A DNA stretch of 54,083 nt from Dehalococcoidia bacterium (GTDB lineage: Bacteria; Chloroflexota; Dehalococcoidia; UBA2979): contig SHYR01000005.1 in assembly GCA_009692705.1 (NCBI GenBank), positions 1 to 54,083 of the forward strand, written 5' to 3'. The notes under the pieces are model-generated. The model made no database searches and was not told the DNA's origin. It saw only the letters and a program-made list of their open reading frames with translations. The stretch's first letter is position 1; each line of letters begins with the position of its first letter. Both the position numbers and the translations under genes were made by a program. This document shows, one piece after another, positions 7,296-20,675 of this stretch.

Positions 7296-8033
7296 GTGCC
7301 ATTCGCTCGCCGGGCCGCCGCCGCGCTCTTCGTGGTCGCCGTCCCGCTCTTCCTGCTGCTCAGCAACGTGCGCGTGGCCGCGCTGGAGCCGCGCGTCTCC
7401 GAGTACTCCTTCGCCCGCTTCGACGCCCCCGCTCGCACCGGCATCGACCGCGCGCAGCTCGATCGCGCCGCCCGCGAGATCGCGCGCTACTTCACAGACG
7501 AGGAGCCACTGCTGGCGACGCAGGTGACCGTCGCCGGGCGCGAGGAGCCGCTGTTCAACGCCCGCGAGTTGCTGCACATGAGCGACGTGAAGGACCTCTT
7601 CCAGCTCACGTTTCGCCTGCACGAGATCGCCTTCGTCTACATCGCCGGCTACGTCGCGGCGGTGTTCCTGTGGAGCCGCGAGCGCTCGCTGCGCCAGCTC
7701 GCGCGGCAGTGCGTGATCACGGGCGCCGTGACCGCGGGCGTGATGGCGGCTGCGGCGGCGGCGATGCTGGCCGGCTTCGACGAGCTGTTCACGCGCTTCC
7801 ACACGCTCTCGTTCGCCAATGACTTCTGGCAGCTCGACCCGAACACCGATCACCTGGTGCAGATGTTCCCGCAGAGCTTCTGGTTCGAAGTCTCGCTGGC
7901 GATCGGGGCGCTGACGGTGCTAGAGGGCGGGCTGGTCGCGCTCGCCGGCTGGAATTACCTGCGATGGCTCAGGCGGCCGCGCCCGCCGCGGCGCCCCGCC
8001 GTCGCCGCCGGGCAGCCCGCCGAGACGGCGTGA
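7296..8033 (+). CDS. TIGR01906-family (DUF1461) integral membrane protein
   Basis: 245 residues with four predicted membrane helices: an N-terminal one (residues 7-26), and three in the second half (about 110-128, 140-165 and 195-220). The large extracytoplasmic loop between helices one and two carries RYFTDEEPLL and ELLHMSDVKDLF, and a later loop carries LSFANDFWQLDPNTDHLVQMFP; both are hallmarks of the TIGR01906 family found in Firmicutes, Chloroflexota and Actinobacteria. The function of the family is unknown. GTG 7296 gives an uninterrupted signal-anchor. The stop TGA overlaps the GTG start of the hydrolase gene, so the two are probably translated together. Confidence 0.85.
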   Translation: MPFARRAAAALFVVAVPLFLLLSNVRVAALEPRVSEYSFARFDAPARTGIDRAQLDRAAREIARYFTDEEPLLATQVTVAGREEPLFNARELLHMSDVKDLFQLTFRLHEIAFVYIAGYVAAVFLWSRERSLRQLARQCVITGAVTAGVMAAAAAAMLAGFDELFTRFHTLSFANDFWQLDPNTDHLVQMFPQSFWFEVSLAIGALTVLEGGLVALAGWNYLRWLRRPRPPRRPAVAAGQPAETA

Positions 8034-8815
8034 CCGCGCCCGCCACCGGCGGGGGCCGCACCGTCCGCGCCAACGGTGTCGACAGCTACTACGAGGCGCA
8101 CGGGGCGGGCGCGCCGCTGCTGCTGCTGCACGGCGGCCTCGAGACGATCGAGAGCTTCGCGGCGCTCGTGCCCGCGCTGGCGGAGCGCTGCCGGGTGCTG
8201 CTCCCGGAGCGCCGCGGCCACGGCCGCACGCCGGACGGCGACGGCCCGCTCAGCTACGAGCTGATGGCGGCGGACACGATCGCCTTCGCGGAGGCGCTGG
8301 GCATCGCCTCCGCGCACCTAGCCGGGTACAGCGACGGCGCGAACGTCGCGATGCTGATCGCAATCGCGCGCCCGCAGCTGGTACGGCGGCTGGTGCTGAT
8401 CAGCGGCAACTTCGACGCCAGCGGCATGACCGACGCGTTCCAGGCGCAGCTCGCGGACGCGACCGCGGAGCGCTACGCCCCGGCGCTGGCGGCCGCCTAC
8501 GCCCGCCTCTCGCCCGACGGGGCGGGGCACTTCGCGGTGATGTTCGAGAAGCTGCGCCGCCTCTGGCTGGAGCAGCCACACATCGCACCGGTCGAGCTGG
8601 CACGCATCACGGCGCCCACGCTCGTGCTCTGCGGCGACCGTGACCTCGTGCGGCTGGAGCACACGCTGGAGCTCTTCCGCGCGATCCCGGGGGCGCGGCT
8701 CGCGGTGGTGCCGGGCAGCTCGCACGGCGTGATCGAGGACCAGCCCGCGCTGGTGACCAGGCTGCTGCTCAACTTCCTCGACGCCGGGCCGGTGGCCCCG
8801 GCACGCGCCGGCTAG
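8030..8815 (+). CDS. Alpha/beta-hydrolase
   Basis: 261 residues with the full hydrolase pattern: oxyanion-hole region LLLLHGG, nucleophile elbow GYSDGA (Ser in G-x-S-x-G), acid in LVLCGDRDLV and catalytic His in GSSHGVI. The fold covers nearly the whole protein, with a short cap region around residues 130-190. The substrate could be an ester, lactone or epoxide-type compound and cannot be read from the sequence. GTG 8030 overlaps the preceding stop as GTGA. Its stop TAG (8813-8815) shares the palindrome CTAG with the stop of the convergent fmdB-type gene. Confidence 0.9.
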   Translation: MTAPATGGGRTVRANGVDSYYEAHGAGAPLLLLHGGLETIESFAALVPALAERCRVLLPERRGHGRTPDGDGPLSYELMAADTIAFAEALGIASAHLAGYSDGANVAMLIAIARPQLVRRLVLISGNFDASGMTDAFQAQLADATAERYAPALAAAYARLSPDGAGHFAVMFEKLRRLWLEQPHIAPVELARITAPTLVLCGDRDLVRLEHTLELFRAIPGARLAVVPGSSHGVIEDQPALVTRLLLNFLDAGPVAPARAG

Positions 8816-9027
8816 AAGTCGTCGCCACCACCGCCGAGGTCCTGCGGCGAGAGGTCATCCCTCATCAGGTCGGGCGGGGCGCCGCGCACCAGGGCGAAGG
8901 CGGAGAGCTTGCGCGGGGCGCTCGCGCCGCAGCGCGGGCACTTGGCGGTGCTCTGGCGGCGCGTGAGGCGCATCATGCACTCGAACTTCCGGCCGCACTT
9001 CTTGCATTGGAACTCATAAATCGGCAC
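8812..9027 (-). CDS. FmdB-family zinc-ribbon protein
   Basis: 71 residues. It starts VPIYEFQCKKCGRKFE and has a second CxxC in CPRCGA, the four-Cys zinc ribbon of the FmdB/CxxC_CxxC_SSSS family, in which the name FmdB comes from a putative regulator of formamidase; most members are uncharacterised. The C-terminus is acidic and Gly-rich. Two in-frame GTG codons are possible. GGAGGA abuts the first (9033) with no spacing but lies six bases before the second (9027), so 9027 is chosen. The stop overlaps the convergent hydrolase stop. Confidence 0.85.
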   Translation of the reverse strand: MPIYEFQCKKCGRKFECMMRLTRRQSTAKCPRCGASAPRKLSAFALVRGAPPDLMRDDLSPQDLGGGGDDF

Positions 9028-9152
9028 GGTCACTCCTCCGGCGCAGCGTGGCCCTGACGGCCAAGCCGCATGGTCCCGGGGTCCAGTTGCTCCCGGGCCA
9101 GCTGATTCTAACGCAGCTTCTAGCGCAGCGCCGCCGCCGCGCCAGTGCAGCC

Positions 9153-9172
9153 CCGGCCCGTGCCCGGGCCGG
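9153..9172. terminator. GC hairpin downstream of rpoD
   Basis: CCGGCCCG / CGGGCCGG, an 8-bp stem with loop TGCC, lies 10 bases after the rpoD stop on the minus strand. It has no T tract, so it is only a possible terminator. Confidence 0.35.
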
Positions 9173-9181
9173 CTTCCCCGG

Positions 9182-10698
<1,517 letters not shown>

Positions 10699-10702
<4 letters not shown>

Positions 10703-12813
10703 GCGTCTCCTCCGCTCGATTCGCCGCCCGCGTTGGCGGGTCGGCGTTCACTCTCCGCTTGCTGTCCGCCGCCGGCCTGAGCGCCGGCGCCCTGTTGCTG
10801 TGGTTGTGGTTGCCGTGGCGGCTGCTGCGGCTTCTGCGCGTACTCGCGCGTCAGGGTGCGCTGGCGCAGCGCAAGGTCCGCGAACTCCGCCGCCACCTGC
10901 GCTGCCTCTTCGCCTCCGCTCGCCGCCTCCGCGGGCAGGGCGCCCTCCGTCACGGCGCGGGCCGCGAATTCCAGCACCCTCCCGCCGCTGAGCCGCGCCG
11001 CCGTCACCGCCTCCGCCTGCCCGGCGTGCGCGGGGCGGAAGCGCCGCTGCGCCCGCCGCCGCCGCAGCTCGACGGCGATCTGCGCCACGGCCCCCTCAAC
11101 ATAACGACTCTCAAGGTAGCGCAGATCCATCCATTCCGGCAGCGACGCACGCAGCGCCGCCAGGCGCTCGCGCAACTCGTCCGCCGCTTCGTCGACCAGG
11201 TCCTCGGCGCGCTCCTCGAGCGCGCCCGGCTCACGCCAGGCCGCGAACAGGCGGCGGTTGGTGGCGTCCTCGAACACGTCCTCCTCGAGCGCGAGCCCGG
11301 CCGCGCGCGCCTCAGTGCGGTGCAGCAGCAGCAGCAGCAGTTGCGTCTCGCCATCCGGCACGGCAGCGGAGCGCCGCGCCTCGCGTCGCACCTCGGCGGG
11401 GGAGGGCACCGCGGCCGGCGCCTCGCGCCGCCCGCCGCGGCGGCCGTGGCGCGCGAGCAGCGCCAGCACCACACGCTCATCGACCTGTCCCAGCCGCGCC
11501 AGCCGCTGCACGTAGTGCGCGCGCACCACCGCGTCCGCGATCACCGCCACCGTCGGCGCCAGCGCCTCCAGCGCTCGCGAGCGCGAGCGCGGGTCGGCGG
11601 AGTCGGCCGCGGCGGAGACCGCCGCAAAGAGGTGGTCGGTGACGGAGAGCGCGCCATCGACCAGCGCGCGGAAGCGGCCGGGGTCGGCGCGTACCAGGGT
11701 GTCGGGGTCCTCGCCCGCGGGCAGCGTCACCACGCGGATGTCGGCCTGCAGCACGTCCTGATAGGCGACGAGGCCGCGCCAGTCGAGCGTCGCCACCGTC
11801 TCGCGGTCGGCGGCGCCTGCCGCCACCTCGATGCCGCGCAGCGTCGCCTCCGAGCCGGCGGTGTCGGCGTCCAGCGCCAGCACGACGTTGGCGGTGTAGC
11901 GCTTTACCAGCGCCATCTGCTTCTCGGTGATCGCGGTGCCCATCGAGGCCACAACGTTCGCCACCCCAAACTGGTGCGCGGCGATCACGTCCATGTAGCC
12001 TTCGACCACCACCAGGCGGTCGGCGCGTCGCGCCGGTTCGCCCGCGTGGTCGAGCCCGTAGAGCGTGCCGCTCTTGTCGAACAGCACCGTTTGCGGGGTG
12101 TTAAGGTACTTCGGATCGTCCTCGGGCCGCAGCGCGCGCGCCCCGAAGCCCACGAGGCGGCCGCGCGCGTCGCGGATCGGGAACGTCACGCGGTCGCGGA
12201 AGCGGTCGTAGGCGTTGCGCGCACGGCCCGCGCCGCCCGCGCCGCCGTCGTGCCCCTCCGGCATCACGGCCAGGCCAGCCGCCAGCAGGTCCGCCTCCGT
12301 GAAGCCGCGCGCCAGCAGGTAGTCCGCCAGCTCGCGCCAGCCCGCGGGGGCGTAGCCGAGCTGCCAGTGCCGGCGCGTCGCCTGGTCGACCCCGCGCTGA
12401 TCGAGGTAGCGCAGGGCGTCGGCGCCGGCCGGGCCGTCAAGCGCGGCCTGGAAGAACACCACCGCCGCCTCGTTGGCACGCAGCAGCCGGTCGTGCACCT
12501 CGCGCTGCTCGGCCTCGCGCCTGGTCGGCGGGCGCAGCTCCACGCCGGCGCGCTGCGCGCACAGCCGCAGCGCCTCCGGAAACTCCAGATGCTCGACGCG
12601 GCGCACGAACTCGATCACGTCGCCGCCGGTGGAGCAGGCGCCGAAGCAGTGCCAGGTGCCGCGTTCCGGGTCGACGGTGAACGAAGGTGTGCGCTCACTG
12701 TGAAACGGGCACAGCGCCTTGTAGGTGCGCCCGCTGCGCTTCAGGCTCGGCACGTACCCGCCCACCGTCTCGACGATGTCGAGCCGCGCCTTCACGTCGT
12801 CAATGGTGCTCAT
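10699..12813 (-). CDS. dnaG: DNA primase
   Basis: 704 residues. The N-terminal CHC2 zinc finger uses Cys35, His38, Cys56 and Cys60, spaced C-x2-H-x17-C-x3-C; the last pair (CFGAC) has one residue more than the usual CxxC. The catalytic Toprim domain follows ([16 protein letters not shown] and [11 protein letters not shown]). The C-terminus ends in a Gln/Pro/Gly-rich, probably disordered tail. DnaG lays RNA primers for Okazaki fragments with the replicative helicase. ATG 12813 gives the standard start [23 protein letters not shown] lies four bases before it and TTGGCG a further 16 bases up, a possible promoter for a very short or leaderless transcript. Confidence 0.97.
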
Positions 12814-12865
12814 GCTCTGTATAGGTAGACACCGGAGGGCGCCAAAGGTTGCGGCCGCCTGACGG

Positions 12866-13333
12866 TCAGTTCCCGGCGCTGGGGTCCCGGCGCTCGCGCA
12901 GACGGCTCGCCGCCGCGCGCTCGCGCTCCGCGACCGCCTCCAGCAGGCCGCGCACCGTCTCGGCCGCCACCGCCCCAGCCGGGAGGGCCAGCTTCGAGCC
13001 ATCGAGCCGGACGAGCTCGCCCAGCAGCAGCCGGGTCTCAAAGCGCGCCCCGGCAAGGTCGTGCACGATCTGCGGCGGCAGCACGCGCTGGCGCGCACGC
13101 ACGGCGGGGGTGGGGCGCGCCGCCAGCCCGGCCGCCGCCCGCGCCCGCCGCACCGCCTCCCGCTCGGCGGGGGCGAGCGCGGCCAGCACGCCGCTCACCG
13201 TCTGCCCGTCGAGATCCGCCTCGAAGTCCGGCTCCGCCAGCTCCTGCAGCGCCTCGAGCAGGGCGTGCCGCGACCCCTCCAGCGCCGCCCGCAGCGCCGC
13301 CACCGGCCCGTCGCCTGCGCCCGCGGCGCTCAT
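12866..13333 (-). CDS. Hypothetical protein, DinB-like helical bundle
   Basis: 155 residues, predicted all-alpha. The spacing of LRAALEGSRHALLEALQEL at the N-terminus and PPQIVHDLAGARFETRLLLGEL in the middle resembles DinB-superfamily four-helix bundles, but only one His of the metal triad can be seen (VHDLAG), so metal binding is doubtful. The function is unknown. It overlaps the SH3b/CARDB gene upstream by four bases (ATGA) and lies 52 bases before dnaG. Confidence 0.6.
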   Translation of the reverse strand: MSAAGAGDGPVAALRAALEGSRHALLEALQELAEPDFEADLDGQTVSGVLAALAPAEREAVRRARAAAGLAARPTPAVRARQRVLPPQIVHDLAGARFETRLLLGELVRLDGSKLALPAGAVAAETVRGLLEAVAERERAAASRLRERRDPSAGN

Positions 13334-14358
13334 CGGGGCCAGACGTTGTTCGCCGCGACGGCGTCGTTGATGGCATCGGAGGCGAGGATCACCTGGATGC
13401 GCGTGAGGTCCACCGCCTGCACGTCGGGGACGTCGTAGCGCTGCGTCCCCAGGGGCGCCAGGTTGAGCGCCACCAGCCTGCTGCTGAGCAGCAGGCTGGG
13501 CTGCGTAGAGCGCACGGCCAGCGTCATGGTGCCGACGAGCGGGATCATGCTGTTGTTGCGCACGGTAACGGCCAGCCGGCGATCCGCGCCCGCCAGCTCA
13601 GCGCTCAGCAGCTCGAGGTCATTGGGGCGGTCCGGCTCCACCACCGCCGTGAAGCGGTTGTTGGTCGTGTCCTCCTCGCGCACGTCGGCCTCCAGCGAGA
13701 TCTCCACGGCCACTGAGGCGCGGCGCTGCACGTACTCGTTCGACAGTGTGGCCTGCAGCCGGTCGCCGGGCCGCAAGGGTTTGCCGCCGACGTCGACGCG
13801 CACGCGGTCGCCGCCGGCGACGGAAACGAAGATCGCACCAGTGGCATCGGCGTCGCCGGCGTTCACGATCACGACCACCAGCCGGTTCTCGCGCGAGAGC
13901 AGCGCCTCCACCTGCAGATCCGGGTGGTCCGGCGTGCGGGTGGGGGCGCCCGCATCGGCGGGCGTGGCGGTGGCGCCCGGACGCGTGCTCCCCGCGAACA
14001 GCGTCAGCGCGCCGGTGTCACCGGCGTTGGCGACCGCATCCGCGGGCGCCCAGCCGATCACGTCGAAGCGGCCGGCCGGTTCCAGCACCAGCCAGCGCCC
14101 GTCGGCGGAGCGGCCGCGCAATACGACCGCCGACCCCGCGGGCAGCTCCGCCACCGCGCGCGAGCCGTCGTCGGCGGCGGCGCGCAGCGTGACGGCGCGC
14201 AGGAGCGTGGGCACGGGCGTGGCGTCAGCGGGGGCCTCGCTCATGCCGTGGTCGAAAAGGAACACGGCAGCCACCACCGCCGTGGCACCCAGCACCACCA
14301 GCACGGCGGCGGCCCCCGAGCGCAGCGCAGTGCGCGCGCACGAACGCGGACGGCTCAT
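13330..14358 (-). CDS. Membrane-anchored SH3b and CARDB-repeat protein
   Basis: 342 residues. A signal-anchor helix lies at residues 17-36, so the rest is outside the membrane. An SH3b-type domain follows (about 50-115; VTLRAAADDGSRAVAELPAG, then GWAPADAV). The C-terminal two-thirds contain two CARDB-type Ig-like repeats (PDLQVEALL...VEDTTNNRF and NDLELLSAEL...). Such proteins often act at the cell surface in adhesion or wall binding; no enzyme domain is visible. It contains a perfect 27-bp palindrome at 13473-13499. ATG 14358 is one base after the stop of a possible short ORF. Confidence 0.75.
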   Translation of the reverse strand: MSRPRSCARTALRSGAAAVLVVLGATAVVAAVFLFDHGMSEAPADATPVPTLLRAVTLRAAADDGSRAVAELPAGSAVVLRGRSADGRWLVLEPAGRFDVIGWAPADAVANAGDTGALTLFAGSTRPGATATPADAGAPTRTPDHPDLQVEALLSRENRLVVVIVNAGDADATGAIFVSVAGGDRVRVDVGGKPLRPGDRLQATLSNEYVQRRASVAVEISLEADVREEDTTNNRFTAVVEPDRPNDLELLSAELAGADRRLAVTVRNNSMIPLVGTMTLAVRSTQPSLLLSSRLVALNLAPLGTQRYDVPDVQAVDLTRIQVILASDAINDAVAANNVWPR

Positions 14359-14359
14359 C

Positions 14360-14515
14360 TCAGTGGCCCGCGACCCGCGACGCGGTCAGCGAGCTGCCCG
14401 GCCGGCCGCGCCGAGCGGGCTCGTGCGGGCGGTCCGGACGGCCGCGCACGTTCGTCGTGAAGCGCGGGAGGTCGGCGCCCCCGACAGCGATACCGGCCAG
14501 CAGGAAATGTCTCAC
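14360..14515 (-). CDS. Possible 51-residue micro-protein upstream of the SH3b/CARDB gene
   Basis: A GTG-started ORF ending one base before the ATG of the SH3b/CARDB gene (TGA-G-ATG). It begins VRHFLLAGIAVGGADLP and becomes Arg/Pro-rich. Its third codon positions are strongly G/C like the neighbouring genes. A minus-strand TACAAT (14569-14564) lies 48 bases upstream as a -10 candidate. No similarity is recognised and no ribosome-binding site is clear, so it may instead be an untranslated leader. Confidence 0.3.
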   Translation of the reverse strand: MRHFLLAGIAVGGADLPRFTTNVRGRPDRPHEPARRGRPGSSLTASRVAGH

Positions 14516-14563
14516 GTAGTGGCTCGTCGCACCCCCGGGCCCGGCGCCCCGCCGCAGTGGCTC

Positions 14564-14569
14564 ATTGTA
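14564..14569 (-). promoter_or_regulatory. -10 element (TACAAT) in the dgt to SH3b/CARDB gap
   Basis: TACAAT on the minus strand, the best promoter-like match in the 265-bp space between dgt and the SH3b/CARDB gene. The transcript would carry a leader of about 200 nt that contains the micro-ORF. Confidence 0.4.
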
Positions 14570-14623
14570 CGTGCGCGGTACGAGCGCGTGCGCCCTGCAC
14601 CGCGAGCGCGCTCGCCACGCGAT

Positions 14624-15684
14624 CTAGTCCCGCGCCTCCAGCCCGAACTCCGCTACGCGGCGGCGCGCGAACAGGTCCGTCATGCCGGAGGTGTAGTCGG
14701 CGGCGCGACGCCACGGGGGATCGTCCGGCAGCGACCAGCCGGCGGTCTCCTGCGGGTGCGCCTCGCAATACCGCCAGAGCGCGCGCACGATGCGCTGGCC
14801 GCGCCGCGCCTCCGCGAGCGTGGCCGCCGCGAGGTAGACACGCTGAAACATGAACTCGCGCAAGGCGTCGACGGCCGCCAGCACCGTGTCGCCGAAGCGG
14901 ATCGCGTGCGCGCCCGGCTCGCCGCGCGCCGCCGCCGCCGCCGCCGAATGACGCACGCAGTCGGTGACCAGGGTGTCGATGCGCCGCGAGTGGTCCGCGC
15001 CCAGCACGCAACACGGTTCCACGGGCAGATCGTGCTCGCTGATCAAGCCGGCGCGGATCGCGTCCTGCACATCGTGGTTGAGGTAGGCGATGGAATCCGC
15101 AATCTTCACAATCTGGCCCTCGAGCGTGGAGGCGACGCCCCAGCCGTCGGCGGCCACCGAGGCGCGCACCTTGGAGTGCTTCAGGATGCCGGCGCGCGTC
15201 TCCGCCGTCAGGTTGAGGCCGCGCCCGTCGCGCTCCAGCAGCTCGACGATGCGCAGCGACTGCTCGTTATGGCGGAAGCCCTCCGGCAGCAGCTCGGCGA
15301 GCGCCTCCTCGCCGGCATGGCCGAACGGCATGTGGCCGAGGTCGTGCCCGAGCGCGATCTCCTCCGCGAGATCCTCGTTCAAGTCGAGCGCGCGCGCGAG
15401 CGCGCGCTCGATCGTGCGCGCGACCTGCTGCACCTCGATGGTGTGGGTCATGCGCGTGACCATGTGATCGGAGTCCGGCGCGATAAAGACCTGGGTCTTG
15501 TGCTTGAGGCGGCGGAAGGCGCTGGTGTGGATGATGCGGTCGCAGTCCAGCTGGTAAGCGAGCCGCAGCGGCGAGAGGGGCTCGGGGCGAGCGCGCCCGG
15601 CCGAGGTGCCTCGCGGGCGGCGCCCGGCGCCAGCGCGGCCTCGCGGCTGAGCAGGCGCGACCGCACCGAGGGGATCGCGTCCAT
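14624..15684 (-). CDS. dgt: dGTP triphosphohydrolase-like protein (apparent frameshift near the N-terminus)
   Basis: An HD-superfamily dNTP triphosphohydrolase. Visible motifs are IIHTSAFRRLKHKTQVF, MTHTIEVQQVARTI and the HD pair in LGHDLGHMPFGH, which bind the metal. It hydrolyses dGTP to deoxyguanosine and triphosphate in the characterised family members. The conserved N-terminal segment (MDAIPSVRSRLLSREAALAP, from ATG 15684) is in one frame and the rest (from RGTSAGRARPEP) in another; the switch falls at about 15610-15635 in GC-rich sequence. In the second frame the reading runs back to 15724 without the family N-terminus. TAGACT at about 15694-15699 is a possible -10. The gene lies with dnaG-rpoD, as in many Chloroflexota and Clostridia. 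Confidence 0.8.
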
Positions 15685-15741
15685 CACCACCCGAGTCTAG
15701 CGCACGCGTGATGTGCTGACCCACCTATGCACCTGCCGCAT

Positions 15742-15772
15742 TCGACACTGCAGCTTGGCGCCGCCGTATAAT
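15742..15772 (+). promoter_or_regulatory. Promoter of ppdK (TCGACA-19-TATAAT)
   Basis: A perfect TATAAT at 15767-15772, rare in this GC-rich sequence, preceded by TCGACA at 15742-15747 with a 19-base spacer. The leader to the ppdK start is about 110 nt and can fold a 7-bp hairpin (15805-15829). Confidence 0.65.
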
Positions 15773-15888
15773 CGGAGCCGCCGGGGAGCGCGCGACAGCG
15801 AACGGGCTGGGCGAAGCCGCTCCCCAGCCGCTGCATCCCGCGACGGCGCGTGACGCGCCCTCGCCACGGCGAGCGCAGAGAGGCCATT

Positions 15889-18765
<2,877 letters not shown>

Positions 18766-18773
18766 ACGGGCGC

Positions 18774-20618
18774 CTACTCGACGGTGACGGTCTTCGCCAG
18801 GTTGCGCGGCTGGTCGACATCGCAGCCGCGCTGCACGGCGATGTGGTACGCCAGCAGCTGCATCACCACCACCGTCACCAGCGGCGTGAGCAGGGGGTCC
18901 ACGCGCGGCAGCGCGATCACCTCGTCGGCCACGCCGTCGAGGCTGTGATCGCCCTCCGTCACCAGCGCGATCACGGGGCCGCGGCGCGCCTTCAGCTCCT
19001 CGATGGTGGAGCGCATCTTGTCCCGCAGGCCGTCGTCGAGCGCGATCGCCACGGTCGGCATGCGCTCGTCGATCAGCGCGATCGGGCCGTGCTTCATCTC
19101 GGCGGCTGGATAGCCCTCGGCGTGGATGTAGGCGACCTCCTTGAGCTTGAGCGCGCCCTCTAACGCCATCGGGTACGACACCCCGCGGCCGAGGTAGAGG
19201 AAGTCGGCGTAGTGCGCGAAGCGGGTCGCCACCTGCTCGATGCGTGGCTCGAGTAGCAGCGTCTCGCCGATCGCGCTCGGCAGGTGCAGCGCGGCCTCCA
19301 CCTGCGCCGCGCCACGCGCGGGGTCGAGCGTGCCGCGCACGCGGCCGAGGTAGAGCGCGAGCGCGTGCAGCACGACCATGGAGCCGGCCAGGGTCTTGGT
19401 GCTGGCGACGGCGATCTCGGGCCCCACACGGATGAAGAGCGCAGCGTCCGCCACGCGCGTGGCCTGCGATCCGGGCGTGTTGCAGATCGTGACCTGCGGG
19501 CAGCCCGCGCGGCGCGCCTCGTCCATCGCCGACAGCGTGTCCACGGTCTCGCCGGACTGCGCCACTGAGATCACGAGCGTCTGTGCGTCGAGCACCGGCG
19601 CGCGGTAGCGGAACTCCGCGGCGTTGTCGGCCTCCGCCGGTATGCGCGCGAGCCGTTCGATGTAGTGGCGGCCGACCATCGCGGCGTGCAGCGAGGTGCC
19701 CATGCCGACGAGCACCACGCGTCGCAGCGCGCGGATGCGCTCTGGGGCCAGCGGGAAGCGCTCCAGTTCCACGCGCGGAGGGTCCGGCACGTAGCGGCCG
19801 CGCAGCGCATCCAGCACGGCGTCCGGCTGCTCGTGGATCTCCTTCAGCATGAAGTGCTTGTAGCGGCCCTTCACCGCCGCCACCGGGTCGTAGGGCTGGA
19901 GCTCGGGCGTCTTGTCCACCGGCCGCCCGGCGGCGTCGACGTAGCGCACGCTCTCCGCGCGCACGTCGGCGATCTCGCCGGGGTCGAGGAACGCCACGCG
20001 GCTGGTGTGCGGCAGCAGCGCCGCGAGGTCCGAGCTGACGAAGTGCTCACCCTCGCCGTAGCCGATCACGAGGCCGCCGGCATTGCCGACGCGCGCCGCC
20101 ACCAGCCGGTCCGGCTCGTCGCGGCAGATCGCGAGGATGGCGTGCGCCCCCGCGAGCTCATGGGTCACCAGCCGCATCGCCTCGGCGAGATCGACACCGG
20201 CGGCGAGCTGCTCGGCGAGTAGGTGCGCGATCACCTCCGTGTCGGTGTCCGAAGCGAACCGCTCGCCGCGCTCGTAGAAGCGCTCGCGCAGGGCCTCGAA
20301 GTTCTCCACGATGCCGTTGTGCACCACGGCCACACGGCCGCTCGGGTCGAGCATCGGGTGCGCGTTCGCCTCGCTGGGCACGCCGTGCGTCGCCCAGCGC
20401 GTGTGGCCGATGCCGGAGACCGCTGGAGGCATGGTGCCTTCGATGCGCGCGTCGAGGTTATCGAGCTTGCCGGCGACCTTCACGACGTAGAGTTCGTGAC
20501 CGCGATCGAGCAGCGCGATGCCAGCGGAGTCGTATCCGCGGTACTCCAGCCGCTTCAGGCCCTCGATCACGATCGGACCGGCGGGCCGCCGACCCGTGTA
20601 GCCGATGATTCCGCACAC
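18774..20618 (-). CDS. glmS: Glutamine-fructose-6-phosphate aminotransferase (isomerizing)
   Basis: 614 residues, the usual length. It makes glucosamine-6-phosphate for cell-wall precursors. The N-terminal glutaminase starts MCGIIGYTG, with Cys2 as nucleophile after Met removal, followed by HTRWATHG and NGIVEN. Two SIS isomerase domains follow (VGMGTSLHAAMVGRHYIE; SVAQSGETVDT) and the C-terminus ends DQPRNLAKTVTVE, the classic DxPRNLAKSVTVE end. The start is GTG 20618. TACCAT at 20662-20657 is a -10 candidate with a 38-nt leader. No glmS-ribozyme-like leader is seen. It cooperates with GlmU, encoded 15 kb away. Confidence 0.98.
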   Translation of the reverse strand: MCGIIGYTGRRPAGPIVIEGLKRLEYRGYDSAGIALLDRGHELYVVKVAGKLDNLDARIEGTMPPAVSGIGHTRWATHGVPSEANAHPMLDPSGRVAVVHNGIVENFEALRERFYERGERFASDTDTEVIAHLLAEQLAAGVDLAEAMRLVTHELAGAHAILAICRDEPDRLVAARVGNAGGLVIGYGEGEHFVSSDLAALLPHTSRVAFLDPGEIADVRAESVRYVDAAGRPVDKTPELQPYDPVAAVKGRYKHFMLKEIHEQPDAVLDALRGRYVPDPPRVELERFPLAPERIRALRRVVLVGMGTSLHAAMVGRHYIERLARIPAEADNAAEFRYRAPVLDAQTLVISVAQSGETVDTLSAMDEARRAGCPQVTICNTPGSQATRVADAALFIRVGPEIAVASTKTLAGSMVVLHALALYLGRVRGTLDPARGAAQVEAALHLPSAIGETLLLEPRIEQVATRFAHYADFLYLGRGVSYPMALEGALKLKEVAYIHAEGYPAAEMKHGPIALIDERMPTVAIALDDGLRDKMRSTIEELKARRGPVIALVTEGDHSLDGVADEVIALPRVDPLLTPLVTVVVMQLLAYHIAVQRGCDVDQPRNLAKTVTVE

Positions 20619-20675
20619 GGCGACGGCCCCACTGTCTCCACTGTCCGCCGCTGCCCATGGTACACGCCGGCCGAG

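Noticed and set aside
15685-15724. Upstream dgt start at 15724 as a single intact ORF
   Set aside because: It gives an unrelated N-terminus, while the family-like peptide SREAALAP lies in another frame; a frameshift explains both.
20619-20675. glmS ribozyme
   Set aside because: The gap is only 57 bases and lacks the conserved core.
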